NCBI GenBank assembly: GCA_011380105.1
Contig: DRZW01000019.1
Location: forward strand, 1 to 5,225
Length of the DNA stretch: 5,225 bases
From: Halothiobacillaceae bacterium
GTDB lineage: Bacteria; Pseudomonadota; Gammaproteobacteria; Halothiobacillales; Halothiobacillaceae
Direction of reading: 5' to 3'
Position numbers and translations under genes: made by a program. Shown here piece by piece: positions 1 through 5,225 of the stretch; position 1 is the first letter of the stretch, and every line of letters begins with the position of its first letter. Under the pieces are notes generated by a model. That model was not told the DNA's origin. It saw only the letters and a program-made list of their open reading frames with translations, and made no database searches.

Positions 1-310
1 GAGCAGCCTCGGCCAGACTGGCAAAGCTAGCGCTAACCACTTGTGTCAGCCCGGAGGTAATGCCGGTACTAATAACCAGTGATTTGGTCTGATCGGCTTC
101 ATCTGCCGGTTCAGCTCCCTCGGAGGCTGCCCGCAAATGCTCGATTAAAGCCGCACGCGCTTGCTCATCCTCCAGTAGATCAGCCATGGCCTTGTAGTCT
201 ACCGAGCTGTTAGCCTGCTCTGCCAAAGCTTGGCCTGCGCCAAACATCAGCAGCAGTACCAACCAAAGACCACCGAGCAGGCGCATCATCGGTGCCTGTC
301 GTATTTGCAT
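1..310 (-). CDS. Exported protein, probable N-terminus of a YbiO-like MscS-family mechanosensitive channel (3' end beyond window)
   Basis: Only the first 103 codons are visible; the gene runs off the left edge. The predicted protein starts MQIRQAPMMR, followed by a hydrophobic stretch (about residues 11-25) and an AxA-type signal peptidase site, QALA, ending at residue 30. It is therefore seen as exported or inserted in the inner membrane. Residues 39-62 (YKAMADLLEDEQARAALIEH and on) resemble, from memory, the periplasmic N-terminal segment of E. coli YbiO (YGALADVLDNDTSRKELIDQ), a large MscS-family channel that releases solutes on hypo-osmotic shock. No channel domain is visible, so this is inference from the N-terminus alone. 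An acidic, Ala/Glu-rich linker follows at about 63-75. The start at 310 is chosen because AGGAGG lies 7 nt upstream; Met8 and Met9 are possible but less well placed. It lies 40 nt after uvrC, in the same direction. Alternative: another secreted protein sharing this N-terminal segment. Confidence 0.6.
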   Translation of the reverse strand, partial: MQIRQAPMMRLLGGLWLVLLLMFGAGQALAEQANSSVDYKAMADLLEDEQARAALIEHLRAASEGAEPADEADQTKSLVISTGITSGLTQVVSASFASLAEAA

Positions 311-317
311 TCCCTTT

Positions 318-323
318 CCTCCT
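318..323 (-). promoter_or_regulatory. Strong Shine-Dalgarno for the partial exported/MscS-like gene
   Basis: On the minus strand the sequence reads AGGAGG, then 7 nt, then ATG at 310-308. This is a perfect core Shine-Dalgarno at ideal spacing and is the strongest one in the window. It fixes the start codon and suggests that translation of this gene starts independently of uvrC. Confidence 0.8.
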
Positions 324-326
324 GTT

Positions 327-345
327 AAAAAAGCCTGACAGGGCT
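327..345 (-). terminator. Weak possible intrinsic terminator or attenuator after uvrC
   Basis: Just after the uvrC stop the minus strand reads AGCCCTGTCAGGCT followed directly by a run of T (six T in all, the first inside the stem). The hairpin has only four base pairs (AGCC/GGCT) with a 6-nt loop, so it is much weaker than a typical Rho-independent terminator. The T-tract ends just before the Shine-Dalgarno of the next gene. It could at most cause partial termination or pausing between uvrC and the downstream gene. Confidence 0.25.
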
Positions 346-350
346 GTGGT

Positions 351-2171
351 TTAGCTGCCGCCCTGGTGAAACCAAGTATGAACCTTGCGGGCAAGCGTAG
401 GTGAAATTCCAGGCACTTTCGCTAGCTCAGCTTCGCTAGCTGCTTTCAGGCCGCGAATACCCCCAAAATATTTCAGCAGTGCCTGACGACGCTTGTGGCC
501 GATACCGGGGATTTTCTCCAAATCAGACTGCGTGCGTGCTTTTTGACGGCGCGCCCGGTGCCCGGCAATGGCAAAACGGTGAGCCTCATCACGCACCTGT
601 TGGATTAAATGAAAACCGGGATCATGCGGGGGCAGTTTAGCCTCGCGCCCTGCAGTGAACAATAGGGTTTCTGCCCCGGCACGGCGCTCTGCCCCTTTGG
701 CCACCCCAATGGGCATCACCTTTTCCAACAAGCCCCGTTCAGCCAGCACCGCTTCGGCCTGATTAAGCTGGCCGCGACCACCATCAATCAATAACACATC
801 CGGTAATGGCCCGTCTTCTGCCAGCGCCCGATCAAACCGCCGCCGCAAGGCCTGATGCATCGCCGCGTAATCATCACCGGGTGTAATCCCTTCAATGTGG
901 TAACGTCGATATTGATCCTTGTTCGCCCCAGCTGGGGTGAAAACCACACAGGAGGCCACGGTGAGTTCCCCTTGAGTATGCGAAACATCAAAACATTCTA
1001 TGCGTTGAATATCAACCCGCCCCACCCATTGACCTAGTGCATCAAAGCGTTTTTGCATGCTTTTACGGCTTTTTAGACGTTGCTCTAAAGCAAGTTGCCC
1101 ATTGGCTTTTACGTCATCCAGCCACTGCATGGCACGGCCACGCTGCGGGCGGGTGATTTCCACCTTGCCGCTATTGCGTTCGGTAAACACCGCCATCAGG
1201 GTTTCTGCCTGTTCGGGCAGTTGATTGCATAAAATCCGCCGTGGTGGCAGGCGTTCGGCGTAATACTGTGCCAGAAAGGCGGCCAGCACTTCTGCCAGCG
1301 TGCTCTCCAACGGCACCTCCGGGAAGTAACTGCGGGTGCCTAAAAACTGACCGTCACGAAACTGCCCTACCGCAACCACAATGGTGTCCCCTTGCTGCTC
1401 GATGGCGATTACATCGGCATCGCCACCCACGCCGGTCACATGTTGTTGCTGGCTGACAGCACGCAGAGCGGTGATTTGATCGCGCAATTCGGCGGCCCGT
1501 TCGAAGTCTAATTCCGCCACCGCTTGCTCCATACGGCTAACTAAGTCATTTATTAATTGCTGACTGTTGCCAGATAAAAAGGCCAGTGTGTCTGCAACAT
1601 CACGCTGGTATTCTTCTTCGGAAACATACCCCACACAGGGGGCTTTGCAGCGGTCAATCTGGTATTGCAAACAGGGGCGAGAGCGGTTTTTAAATACGCT
1701 GTCTTCGCACTGGCGCACCTTGAAGACTTTTTCGAGCAGATTAAGTGTATCGCGCACTTTACCAGCAGAGGGGTATGGGCCGAAGTAACGCCCGGCTTTT
1801 TTACGCGGGCCACGGTGATAGGCTAATCGCGGAAAGGTATCGTTGGTAGAGACGTAAATCCAAGGATAGCTTTTGTCATCGCGCAGCAAGATGTTATAGC
1901 GAGGTCGGTGGGTTTTGATTAGATTTGCTTCTAGCAGCAGGGCTTCGGCCTCACTGCGCGTTACCGTGGTTTCAATGCGGGCTATGCGTTGTACTAGTTT
2001 TTGGGTTTTAATTGGCTGGTTGCCGCGAAAATAGCTGCTCAACCGATTTTTCAGGTTGCGCGCCTTGCCCACGTAGATGACTTGCCCGCGGTCATCAAAC
2101 ATCTGGTAAACCCCTGGGCGCTCACTGACATCGGCCAGAAAGGCTTTGGCATCAAACACGGGGTTATTCAT
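351..2171 (-). CDS. uvrC: UvrC, subunit of the UvrABC excision nuclease
   Basis: Incises damaged DNA on both sides of the lesion in nucleotide excision repair after UvrA/UvrB loading; cytoplasmic. The 606 residues match the family's usual length (about 610). Visible in order: the GIY-YIG nuclease (about 16-95, with GVY at 20-22, IYVGK at 32-36, Arg43 and the metal-binding Glu81 in LLEANLIK), which makes the 3' cut; four cysteines (155, 167, 175, 179) at the positions of the reported 4Fe-4S ligands; a UVR motif (about 204-239) for UvrB contact; the RNase H-like nuclease with Asp395 (FDVSH), Asp463 (IDGG) and His531 (RDEAH), which makes the 5' cut; and a C-terminal helix-hairpin-helix pair (about 548-604) for DNA binding. 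All key residues are present, so it should be active. The start overlaps the response regulator by 8 nt. The nearest Shine-Dalgarno-like GAGG is 14 nt away, which points to translational coupling. Confidence 0.98.
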   Translation of the reverse strand: MNNPVFDAKAFLADVSERPGVYQMFDDRGQVIYVGKARNLKNRLSSYFRGNQPIKTQKLVQRIARIETTVTRSEAEALLLEANLIKTHRPRYNILLRDDKSYPWIYVSTNDTFPRLAYHRGPRKKAGRYFGPYPSAGKVRDTLNLLEKVFKVRQCEDSVFKNRSRPCLQYQIDRCKAPCVGYVSEEEYQRDVADTLAFLSGNSQQLINDLVSRMEQAVAELDFERAAELRDQITALRAVSQQQHVTGVGGDADVIAIEQQGDTIVVAVGQFRDGQFLGTRSYFPEVPLESTLAEVLAAFLAQYYAERLPPRRILCNQLPEQAETLMAVFTERNSGKVEITRPQRGRAMQWLDDVKANGQLALEQRLKSRKSMQKRFDALGQWVGRVDIQRIECFDVSHTQGELTVASCVVFTPAGANKDQYRRYHIEGITPGDDYAAMHQALRRRFDRALAEDGPLPDVLLIDGGRGQLNQAEAVLAERGLLEKVMPIGVAKGAERRAGAETLLFTAGREAKLPPHDPGFHLIQQVRDEAHRFAIAGHRARRQKARTQSDLEKIPGIGHKRRQALLKYFGGIRGLKAASEAELAKVPGISPTLARKVHTWFHQGGS

Positions 2172-2802
2172 CTAAGGTGACGTAACCTCGGCGGACAGCA
2201 AATTTAAATAGCTCGACGTCGTTTTTTACGCCGAGTTTCTCGTACAGGCGGCTACGGTAGGTACTGACGGTTTTGGGGCTAACACATAACAACTCGGCAA
2301 TATCATTACCGGTGCGGCCTTCTAATACCATCCTCAACACTTGCTGCTCGCGGGTGGACAAGGACTCGAAAGGGTCGGAATCCTGTTTGGGAGACAGGGC
2401 GATTTGTTGAGCGATACTCTGCGAGACATATTTTTTGCCCCGCGCTGCACTGAGAATGGCTTTGATTAGCTCATCGGGTTCGGCATCCTTGGTGACATAG
2501 GCATGTACGCCCTGGTCAATTACCTCGCGCGCCAGATGTACATCCGCCTCCGCAGTTAGCGCCAAAAGGCCGGTTTTAGGGTAAGAACGAGCCACCCGGC
2601 GCAGTGTCTCAGCACCACCCATGCCTGGCATCAGCAAATCACAGAGCACCACATCCACCGGATGCGAACGCAACCAATCCAAAGCTTGCTCACCGCTATC
2701 AAATTCGGCAGCTACGTTGATTTCATGGGTACGGGTAATCAGATGGCTGATTGCGGCCCGGAACATGGTGTGATCATCAATAATGCAAACATTTATCGGC
2801 AT
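2164..2802 (-). CDS. uvrY: GacA/UvrY-type two-component response regulator (NarL/FixJ family)
   Basis: A 212-residue DNA-binding response regulator. The receiver domain (about 3-120) has the acidic pair Asp9-Asp10, phospho-acceptor Asp55 (LCDLLMPGMGG), switch Thr83 and Lys105. The LuxR-type helix-turn-helix (about 147-205) carries the LSTREQQVL and SPKTVSTYRSRLYEKLGV motifs. Length, the linker with IAQQIAL, the C-terminal DVELFKFAVRRG and the position just before uvrC all match GacA/UvrY. In Pseudomonas and enteric bacteria that regulator is phosphorylated by GacS/BarA and activates small RNAs that titrate CsrA/RsmA. No kinase is encoded in the window. AGAGG at 2810-2814, 7 nt before ATG, supports this start. 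Compared from memory with GacA/UvrY, the recognition helix has two changes (SPKTVNTYRYR versus SPKTVSTYRSR), so it may be a diverged orthologue or a paralogue with different targets. The symbol rests on family plus context (gacA is the pseudomonad name). Confidence 0.85.
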   Translation of the reverse strand: MPINVCIIDDHTMFRAAISHLITRTHEINVAAEFDSGEQALDWLRSHPVDVVLCDLLMPGMGGAETLRRVARSYPKTGLLALTAEADVHLAREVIDQGVHAYVTKDAEPDELIKAILSAARGKKYVSQSIAQQIALSPKQDSDPFESLSTREQQVLRMVLEGRTGNDIAELLCVSPKTVSTYRSRLYEKLGVKNDVELFKFAVRRGYVTLDE

Positions 2803-2839
2803 CAGCCCGCCTCTTGCTTAATTCGGTCAGCTCTGCGGC

Positions 2840-3307
2840 CTACCAGGTGGAGAACGGGTGGCGAACTAGTGCCACATTGTAGTAGCGTGGATCGTCCGTA
2901 ACCTCCTTACCAGCCCAATCGGGCTTGTGAAACGTTGCATCTGGCTGGTAGAGTTCCACTTCGGCCACAATCAAACCCGCATTATCACCATAGAACTCAT
3001 CAATCTCCCAAGTTAAACCGGCAACATCCACCAGATGGCGGGTTTTTTCGATCAACGCACCATCGGCGAGGGTATCGAGCATTTGCCGGGCATCAGTCAC
3101 CGGGATGGGGTATTCGTATTCGTCGCGCTCGACACCAAGGATGCGGCTTTTAATATTCAACCAAGCCTGATCACCGCTGATCCGGACACGAACTGAGGCA
3201 CGGCCTGCATCGTTCAGATAACCCTGAACCATGCGGTGACTGGATTTGATTTGATCACGCCAGTGATCATTGGTCACTAAAAACTTGCGCTCAATTTCTT
3301 TCGCCAT
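2840..3307 (-). CDS. CYTH-domain protein, probable inorganic triphosphatase
   Basis: A 155-residue single-domain CYTH protein, predicted cytoplasmic. The signature EIERKFLV (Glu4, Glu6, Lys8) opens the protein. The charged residues that line the CYTH tunnel follow: Arg40 and Arg42 (VRVR), Lys53 (NIKSR), Glu63 and Glu65 (DEYEYPI), Lys88 and Arg90 (EKTR), Asp103 (WEIDEF), and Glu116 and Glu118 (AEVEL). Size and motif spacing resemble the short bacterial CYTH enzymes such as the Nitrosomonas europaea tripolyphosphatase, which splits PPPi to Pi and PPi with Mg. Such proteins are often mislabelled class IV adenylate cyclase or thiamine-triphosphatase; those activities cannot be excluded. An upstream in-frame start at 3361 would add 18 residues overlapping fabH. 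It is rejected because the CYTH motif begins at residue 4 of the shorter form, and AGAGGT lies just before it. Neighbours are fabH (26 nt) and the response regulator (37 nt). Its role in this operon is unknown. Confidence 0.9.
   Translation of the reverse strand: MAKEIERKFLVTNDHWRDQIKSSHRMVQGYLNDAGRASVRVRISGDQAWLNIKSRILGVERDEYEYPIPVTDARQMLDTLADGALIEKTRHLVDVAGLTWEIDEFYGDNAGLIVAEVELYQPDATFHKPDWAGKEVTDDPRYYNVALVRHPFSTW
3236..3277. repeat. Nested inverted repeat inside the CYTH gene 5' region
   Basis: The inner element is a perfect 7-bp dyad, TGATCAC at 3252-3258 and GTGATCA at 3263-3269, with a 4-nt centre. It is flanked by a second matching pair, GTGAC at 3236-3240 and GTCAC at 3273-3277. It lies about 30-70 nt downstream of the CYTH start codon and encodes residues around NDHWRDQIK. 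In RNA it could form a short stem with a UGGC loop. It may be a protein-binding site, an mRNA hairpin, or a coincidence of codon choice. Confidence 0.4.
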
Positions 3308-3313
3308 GCTAAT

Positions 3314-3319
3314 ACCTCT
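3314..3319 (-). promoter_or_regulatory. Shine-Dalgarno that decides the CYTH start
   Basis: The minus strand reads AGAGGT; its GAGG core lies 7 nt before the ATG at 3307-3305. This supports translation from MAKEIERKF rather than from the longer in-frame ATG at 3361, which lies inside fabH. Confidence 0.75.
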
Positions 3320-3333
3320 GATCTGCCTGCTAT

Positions 3334-4305
3334 TTAAAAGCGTACCAGAGCAGACCCCCAAGTAAACCCGCCGCCAAAGGCTTCCATGAGAATTAGATCA
3401 CCCGATTTAATGCGGCCATCACGCACGGCCGTATCCAGCGCCAAGGGTACGGATGCCGCCGAGGTATTGCCATGCCGATTTACCGTTAGCACGACCTGAT
3501 CTAATGACATACCTAATTTTCGGGCTGTCGCTTGAATAATCCGGTGATTAGCCTGATGCGGTACCAGCCAATCGAGATCATCAGCGCTATACCCAGCAGC
3601 GCTTAAGGTTTGATCCACCAGGCTACCCAAGGTGTTAACGGCTATCTTGAACACCTCATTGCCTTTCATTTCGATAAAGGCGGTGCCATCAGCCAACCGC
3701 TCCTGATCGGTGCCCGGTTGGCGCTCAACGGTGGTCAGCAGGGATTCATAGCTGCCATCGGCGTGAATATGGGTGCTGATAATACCGGGTTTGTTATCAG
3801 CTTCGAGCACCACAGCACCGGCACCGTCGGCAAAGAGCACACAGGTGGTGCGGTCTTTCCAGTTAACAATTCGGGACAGCTTTTCTGCCCCGACCACGAG
3901 CACGCAGCGCGCCATGCCGGTTTTAATGTATTGGTCAGCGACACTTAGTGCGTAAACAAACCCGCTGCATACCGCTTGGATGTCGAAAGCCGGCGGGCCG
4001 TGGATACCCAGTTTTTGCTGCAGTAAACAGGCCGTTGACGGGAAGGTGCGATCAGGGGTGGTGGTGGCGACGATTAATAGATCGACTTCTTCCGGCACGC
4101 GACCGGCCGCTTGTAGCGCGCGACGGGCGGCAGGCTCCGCCAAATCCGAGGTGTTTTGCTCAGACGGGGCAATGTGACGCTGCTCGATGCCGGTACGACT
4201 GCGGATCCACTCATCGCTGGTATCAACGATTTTTTCCAGATCGTGGTTGGTCATAATCTGCTCGGGCAGATAACTGCCTGTGCCAGTTATGCGCGCATAG
4301 TTCAT
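3334..4305 (-). CDS. fabH: FabH, beta-ketoacyl-ACP synthase III
   Basis: Condenses acetyl-CoA with malonyl-ACP to give acetoacetyl-ACP, the first committed condensation of type II fatty-acid synthesis; cytoplasmic, normally a homodimer. The 323 residues match the family (E. coli FabH is 317). The thiolase-fold landmarks are all visible: [10 protein letters not shown] at the N-terminus, [18 protein letters not shown] (29-46), catalytic Cys113 in [24 protein letters not shown] (158-168), His250 in [10 protein letters not shown], Asn280 in [10 protein letters not shown], and the glycine-rich [16 protein letters not shown] end. The Cys-His-Asn triad is intact, so it should be active. The start overlaps the plsX stop in an ATGA junction, and AGAAAGG lies 8 nt upstream, so the two genes are probably translated in concert. 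The next gene is the CYTH protein, not the fabD that commonly follows. Whether it is the only FabH or a paralogue with another primer specificity cannot be seen here. Confidence 0.97.
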   Translation of the reverse strand: MNYARITGTGSYLPEQIMTNHDLEKIVDTSDEWIRSRTGIEQRHIAPSEQNTSDLAEPAARRALQAAGRVPEEVDLLIVATTTPDRTFPSTACLLQQKLGIHGPPAFDIQAVCSGFVYALSVADQYIKTGMARCVLVVGAEKLSRIVNWKDRTTCVLFADGAGAVVLEADNKPGIISTHIHADGSYESLLTTVERQPGTDQERLADGTAFIEMKGNEVFKIAVNTLGSLVDQTLSAAGYSADDLDWLVPHQANHRIIQATARKLGMSLDQVVLTVNRHGNTSAASVPLALDTAVRDGRIKSGDLILMEAFGGGFTWGSALVRF

Positions 4306-5225
4306 GAATGCTGCCTTTCTTCCAGTAATTTCACTACCTGCTGGTCAATCCGGCTGGGTACGTCTTGTTCAATTTCGGTTAATGCCACATCTAAGGCATG
4401 AGAAAACCCATTGACATCCGCACCACCGTGGCTTTTAACCACGATGCCAGATAAACCCAGCAAACTGGCACCATTGTAAACGCTGGGATCAACGCGTTTT
4501 TTCAGCCGATTTAATACCGGCATGGCCATCAGGGCGGCAAAACGCGAAAAAACTCCGGCTCGAAATTCCTCGCGCAAAAAGTGGCTGATCATCTTCGCCA
4601 CGCCTTCGCTACTCTTTAAGGCGACATTACCCACAAAACCATCGCAGACAATGACATCAACCCCGCCTTTGTAGATATCGTCACCCTCAACAAAGCCAAC
4701 GAAATTCACCGGGCCGTGCTCTAGCATCGCGGCCGCTGATTTAACCGTATCGTTGCCTTTAATCGCCTCAGCCCCAACATTGAGCAAGCCGACTTTAGGA
4801 TTAGGGTTGCCATCGGTGGCTTCGACCAGAATCGAGCCCATTACCGCGAATTGAAACAGGTGTTCGGCATCGCATTCGACATTCGCGCCGAGATCAAGCA
4901 CGTGGGTGTGCCCGGTTTCATTGGGCAGCGCGGTACAAATAGCAGGGCGCTCGATACCCGGCAGGGTTTTGAGGACAAATTTAGCCGTAGCCATCAATGC
5001 GCCGGTGTTCCCGGCACTGACAGCCGCGCCAGCCCGCCCAGCTTTGACGAGATTAATGGCAATCCGCATGGAGCTTTGCTTTTTATTGCGTAAAGCCAGC
5101 GCGGGAGATTCATCCATTGCGACCACTTGCTCGGCGTGCTCAATAATAATCCGCTCACGGTCAGCATTGGGGTGGGCTTTGAGTTGTTGTTCGATGGCGG
5201 ACTCGTCGCCCACCAAGAATACACC
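4302..5225 (-). CDS. plsX: PlsX, phosphate acyltransferase (5' end beyond window)
   Basis: Converts acyl-ACP and phosphate to acyl-phosphate, the donor used by PlsY to acylate glycerol-3-phosphate at the start of phospholipid synthesis; a peripheral membrane-associated enzyme. The visible 307 codons start in-frame at the right edge, with GVFLVGD matching the early second strand of the family. From the usual length of about 340, roughly 35 N-terminal residues are missing. Family motifs, numbered in the visible fragment: [15 protein letters not shown] (51-65), SAGNTGALM (70-78), [10 protein letters not shown] (110-119), [11 protein letters not shown] (147-157), [15 protein letters not shown] (194-208), YNGASLLGL (250-258) and [13 protein letters not shown] (262-274). 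No frameshift or lost motif is seen. A TTG at 5216 is an internal Leu codon, not the start. It overlaps fabH by 4 nt, consistent with the common plsX-fabH pairing. Promoter and true start lie outside the window. Confidence 0.96.
   Translation of the reverse strand, partial: GVFLVGDESAIEQQLKAHPNADRERIIIEHAEQVVAMDESPALALRNKKQSSMRIAINLVKAGRAGAAVSAGNTGALMATAKFVLKTLPGIERPAICTALPNETGHTHVLDLGANVECDAEHLFQFAVMGSILVEATDGNPNPKVGLLNVGAEAIKGNDTVKSAAAMLEHGPVNFVGFVEGDDIYKGGVDVIVCDGFVGNVALKSSEGVAKMISHFLREEFRAGVFSRFAALMAMPVLNRLKKRVDPSVYNGASLLGLSGIVVKSHGGADVNGFSHALDVALTEIEQDVPSRIDQQVVKLLEERQHS

Noticed and set aside
418..442. Direct repeat of TTCGCTAGCT at 14-nt spacing in the uvrC helix-hairpin-helix region
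   Set aside because: It encodes the ordinary Ala/Glu-rich AASEAELAK segment; the 14-nt period is not a codon multiple, and the similarity comes from the palindromic GCTAGC.
1553..1813. 86-codon minus-strand frame inside uvrC, and a 73-codon plus-strand frame overlapping it
   Set aside because: Both are alternative-frame shadows of the uvrC cysteine/UVR region, which is continuous in its own frame.
2803..2839. Possible terminator or promoter between the CYTH gene and the response regulator
   Set aside because: Only a poor GCCGC/GCGGGC pairing with no T-tract is visible, and I find no convincing -35/-10 pair; the spacer is explained by the Shine-Dalgarno at 2810-2814.
3308..3361. N-terminal 18-residue extension of the CYTH protein
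   Set aside because: It would overlap the fabH end by 28 nt, and the family motif normally begins within the first few residues, as in the form starting at 3307 with a good Shine-Dalgarno.
3610..3948. 112-codon plus-strand reading frame opposite fabH
   Set aside because: It lies wholly antisense to an intact, strongly recognised fabH, shows no recognisable domain, and its openness is explained by fabH codon bias.
3948..4256. 102-codon plus-strand reading frame opposite the fabH 5' half
   Set aside because: It is Arg/Gly/Cys/Trp-rich low-plausibility protein, antisense to fabH, with no family resemblance.
5214..5216. TTG as a plsX start codon
   Set aside because: The frame stays open to the window edge and the upstream GVF fits the family; about 35 N-terminal residues are expected further right.
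1..5225. Mobile element, CRISPR array or defence/accessory cassette
   Set aside because: No transposase, integrase, terminal repeats, spaced direct repeats or tRNA ends are visible; all genes are co-directional and five of the six are housekeeping-type or well-known families.

Overview
This window looks like chromosomal DNA of a gammaproteobacterium. All six genes lie on the minus strand, with gaps and overlaps of 40 nt or less, so they read as one compact run. From right to left, in transcription order, they are: plsX (5' end cut by the window edge), fabH, a small CYTH-domain triphosphatase, a GacA/UvrY-type response regulator, uvrC, and the first 103 codons of an exported protein that resembles the N-terminus of YbiO-type MscS mechanosensitive channels. 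The response regulator-uvrC pair is the main lineage clue, because gacA/uvrY next to uvrC is a gammaproteobacterial hallmark. The PlsX, UvrC and FabH sequences also look gammaproteobacterial. Genus cannot be fixed from this window.

Region by region: 5225-4302 holds PlsX, which makes the acyl-phosphate precursor for phospholipid synthesis. It overlaps by 4 nt with 4305-3334, FabH, the condensing enzyme that starts fatty-acid chains. After 26 nt comes the CYTH protein (3307-2840). After 37 nt comes the response regulator (2802-2164), which overlaps uvrC (2171-351) by 8 nt. A 40-nt spacer with a weak hairpin and T-tract leads to the partial exported protein (310-1). There is no gene-free stretch above 40 nt. 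I see no tRNA, rRNA, insertion sequence, CRISPR array, attachment site or convincing promoter.

The genes fall into two functional blocks: lipid initiation (plsX-fabH), and signalling plus nucleotide excision repair (response regulator-uvrC), with a triphosphatase between them. The individual proteins belong to known families and look intact in their catalytic residues. What is unusual is the order. fabH is not followed by fabD-fabG-acpP, and uvrC is followed by an envelope protein gene rather than the frequent pgsA. I did not find a clear novel system here. The items most worth a second look are the gene order, the CYTH enzyme in this operon, the lack of a normally placed ribosome binding site for uvrC, and a nested inverted repeat inside the CYTH gene.
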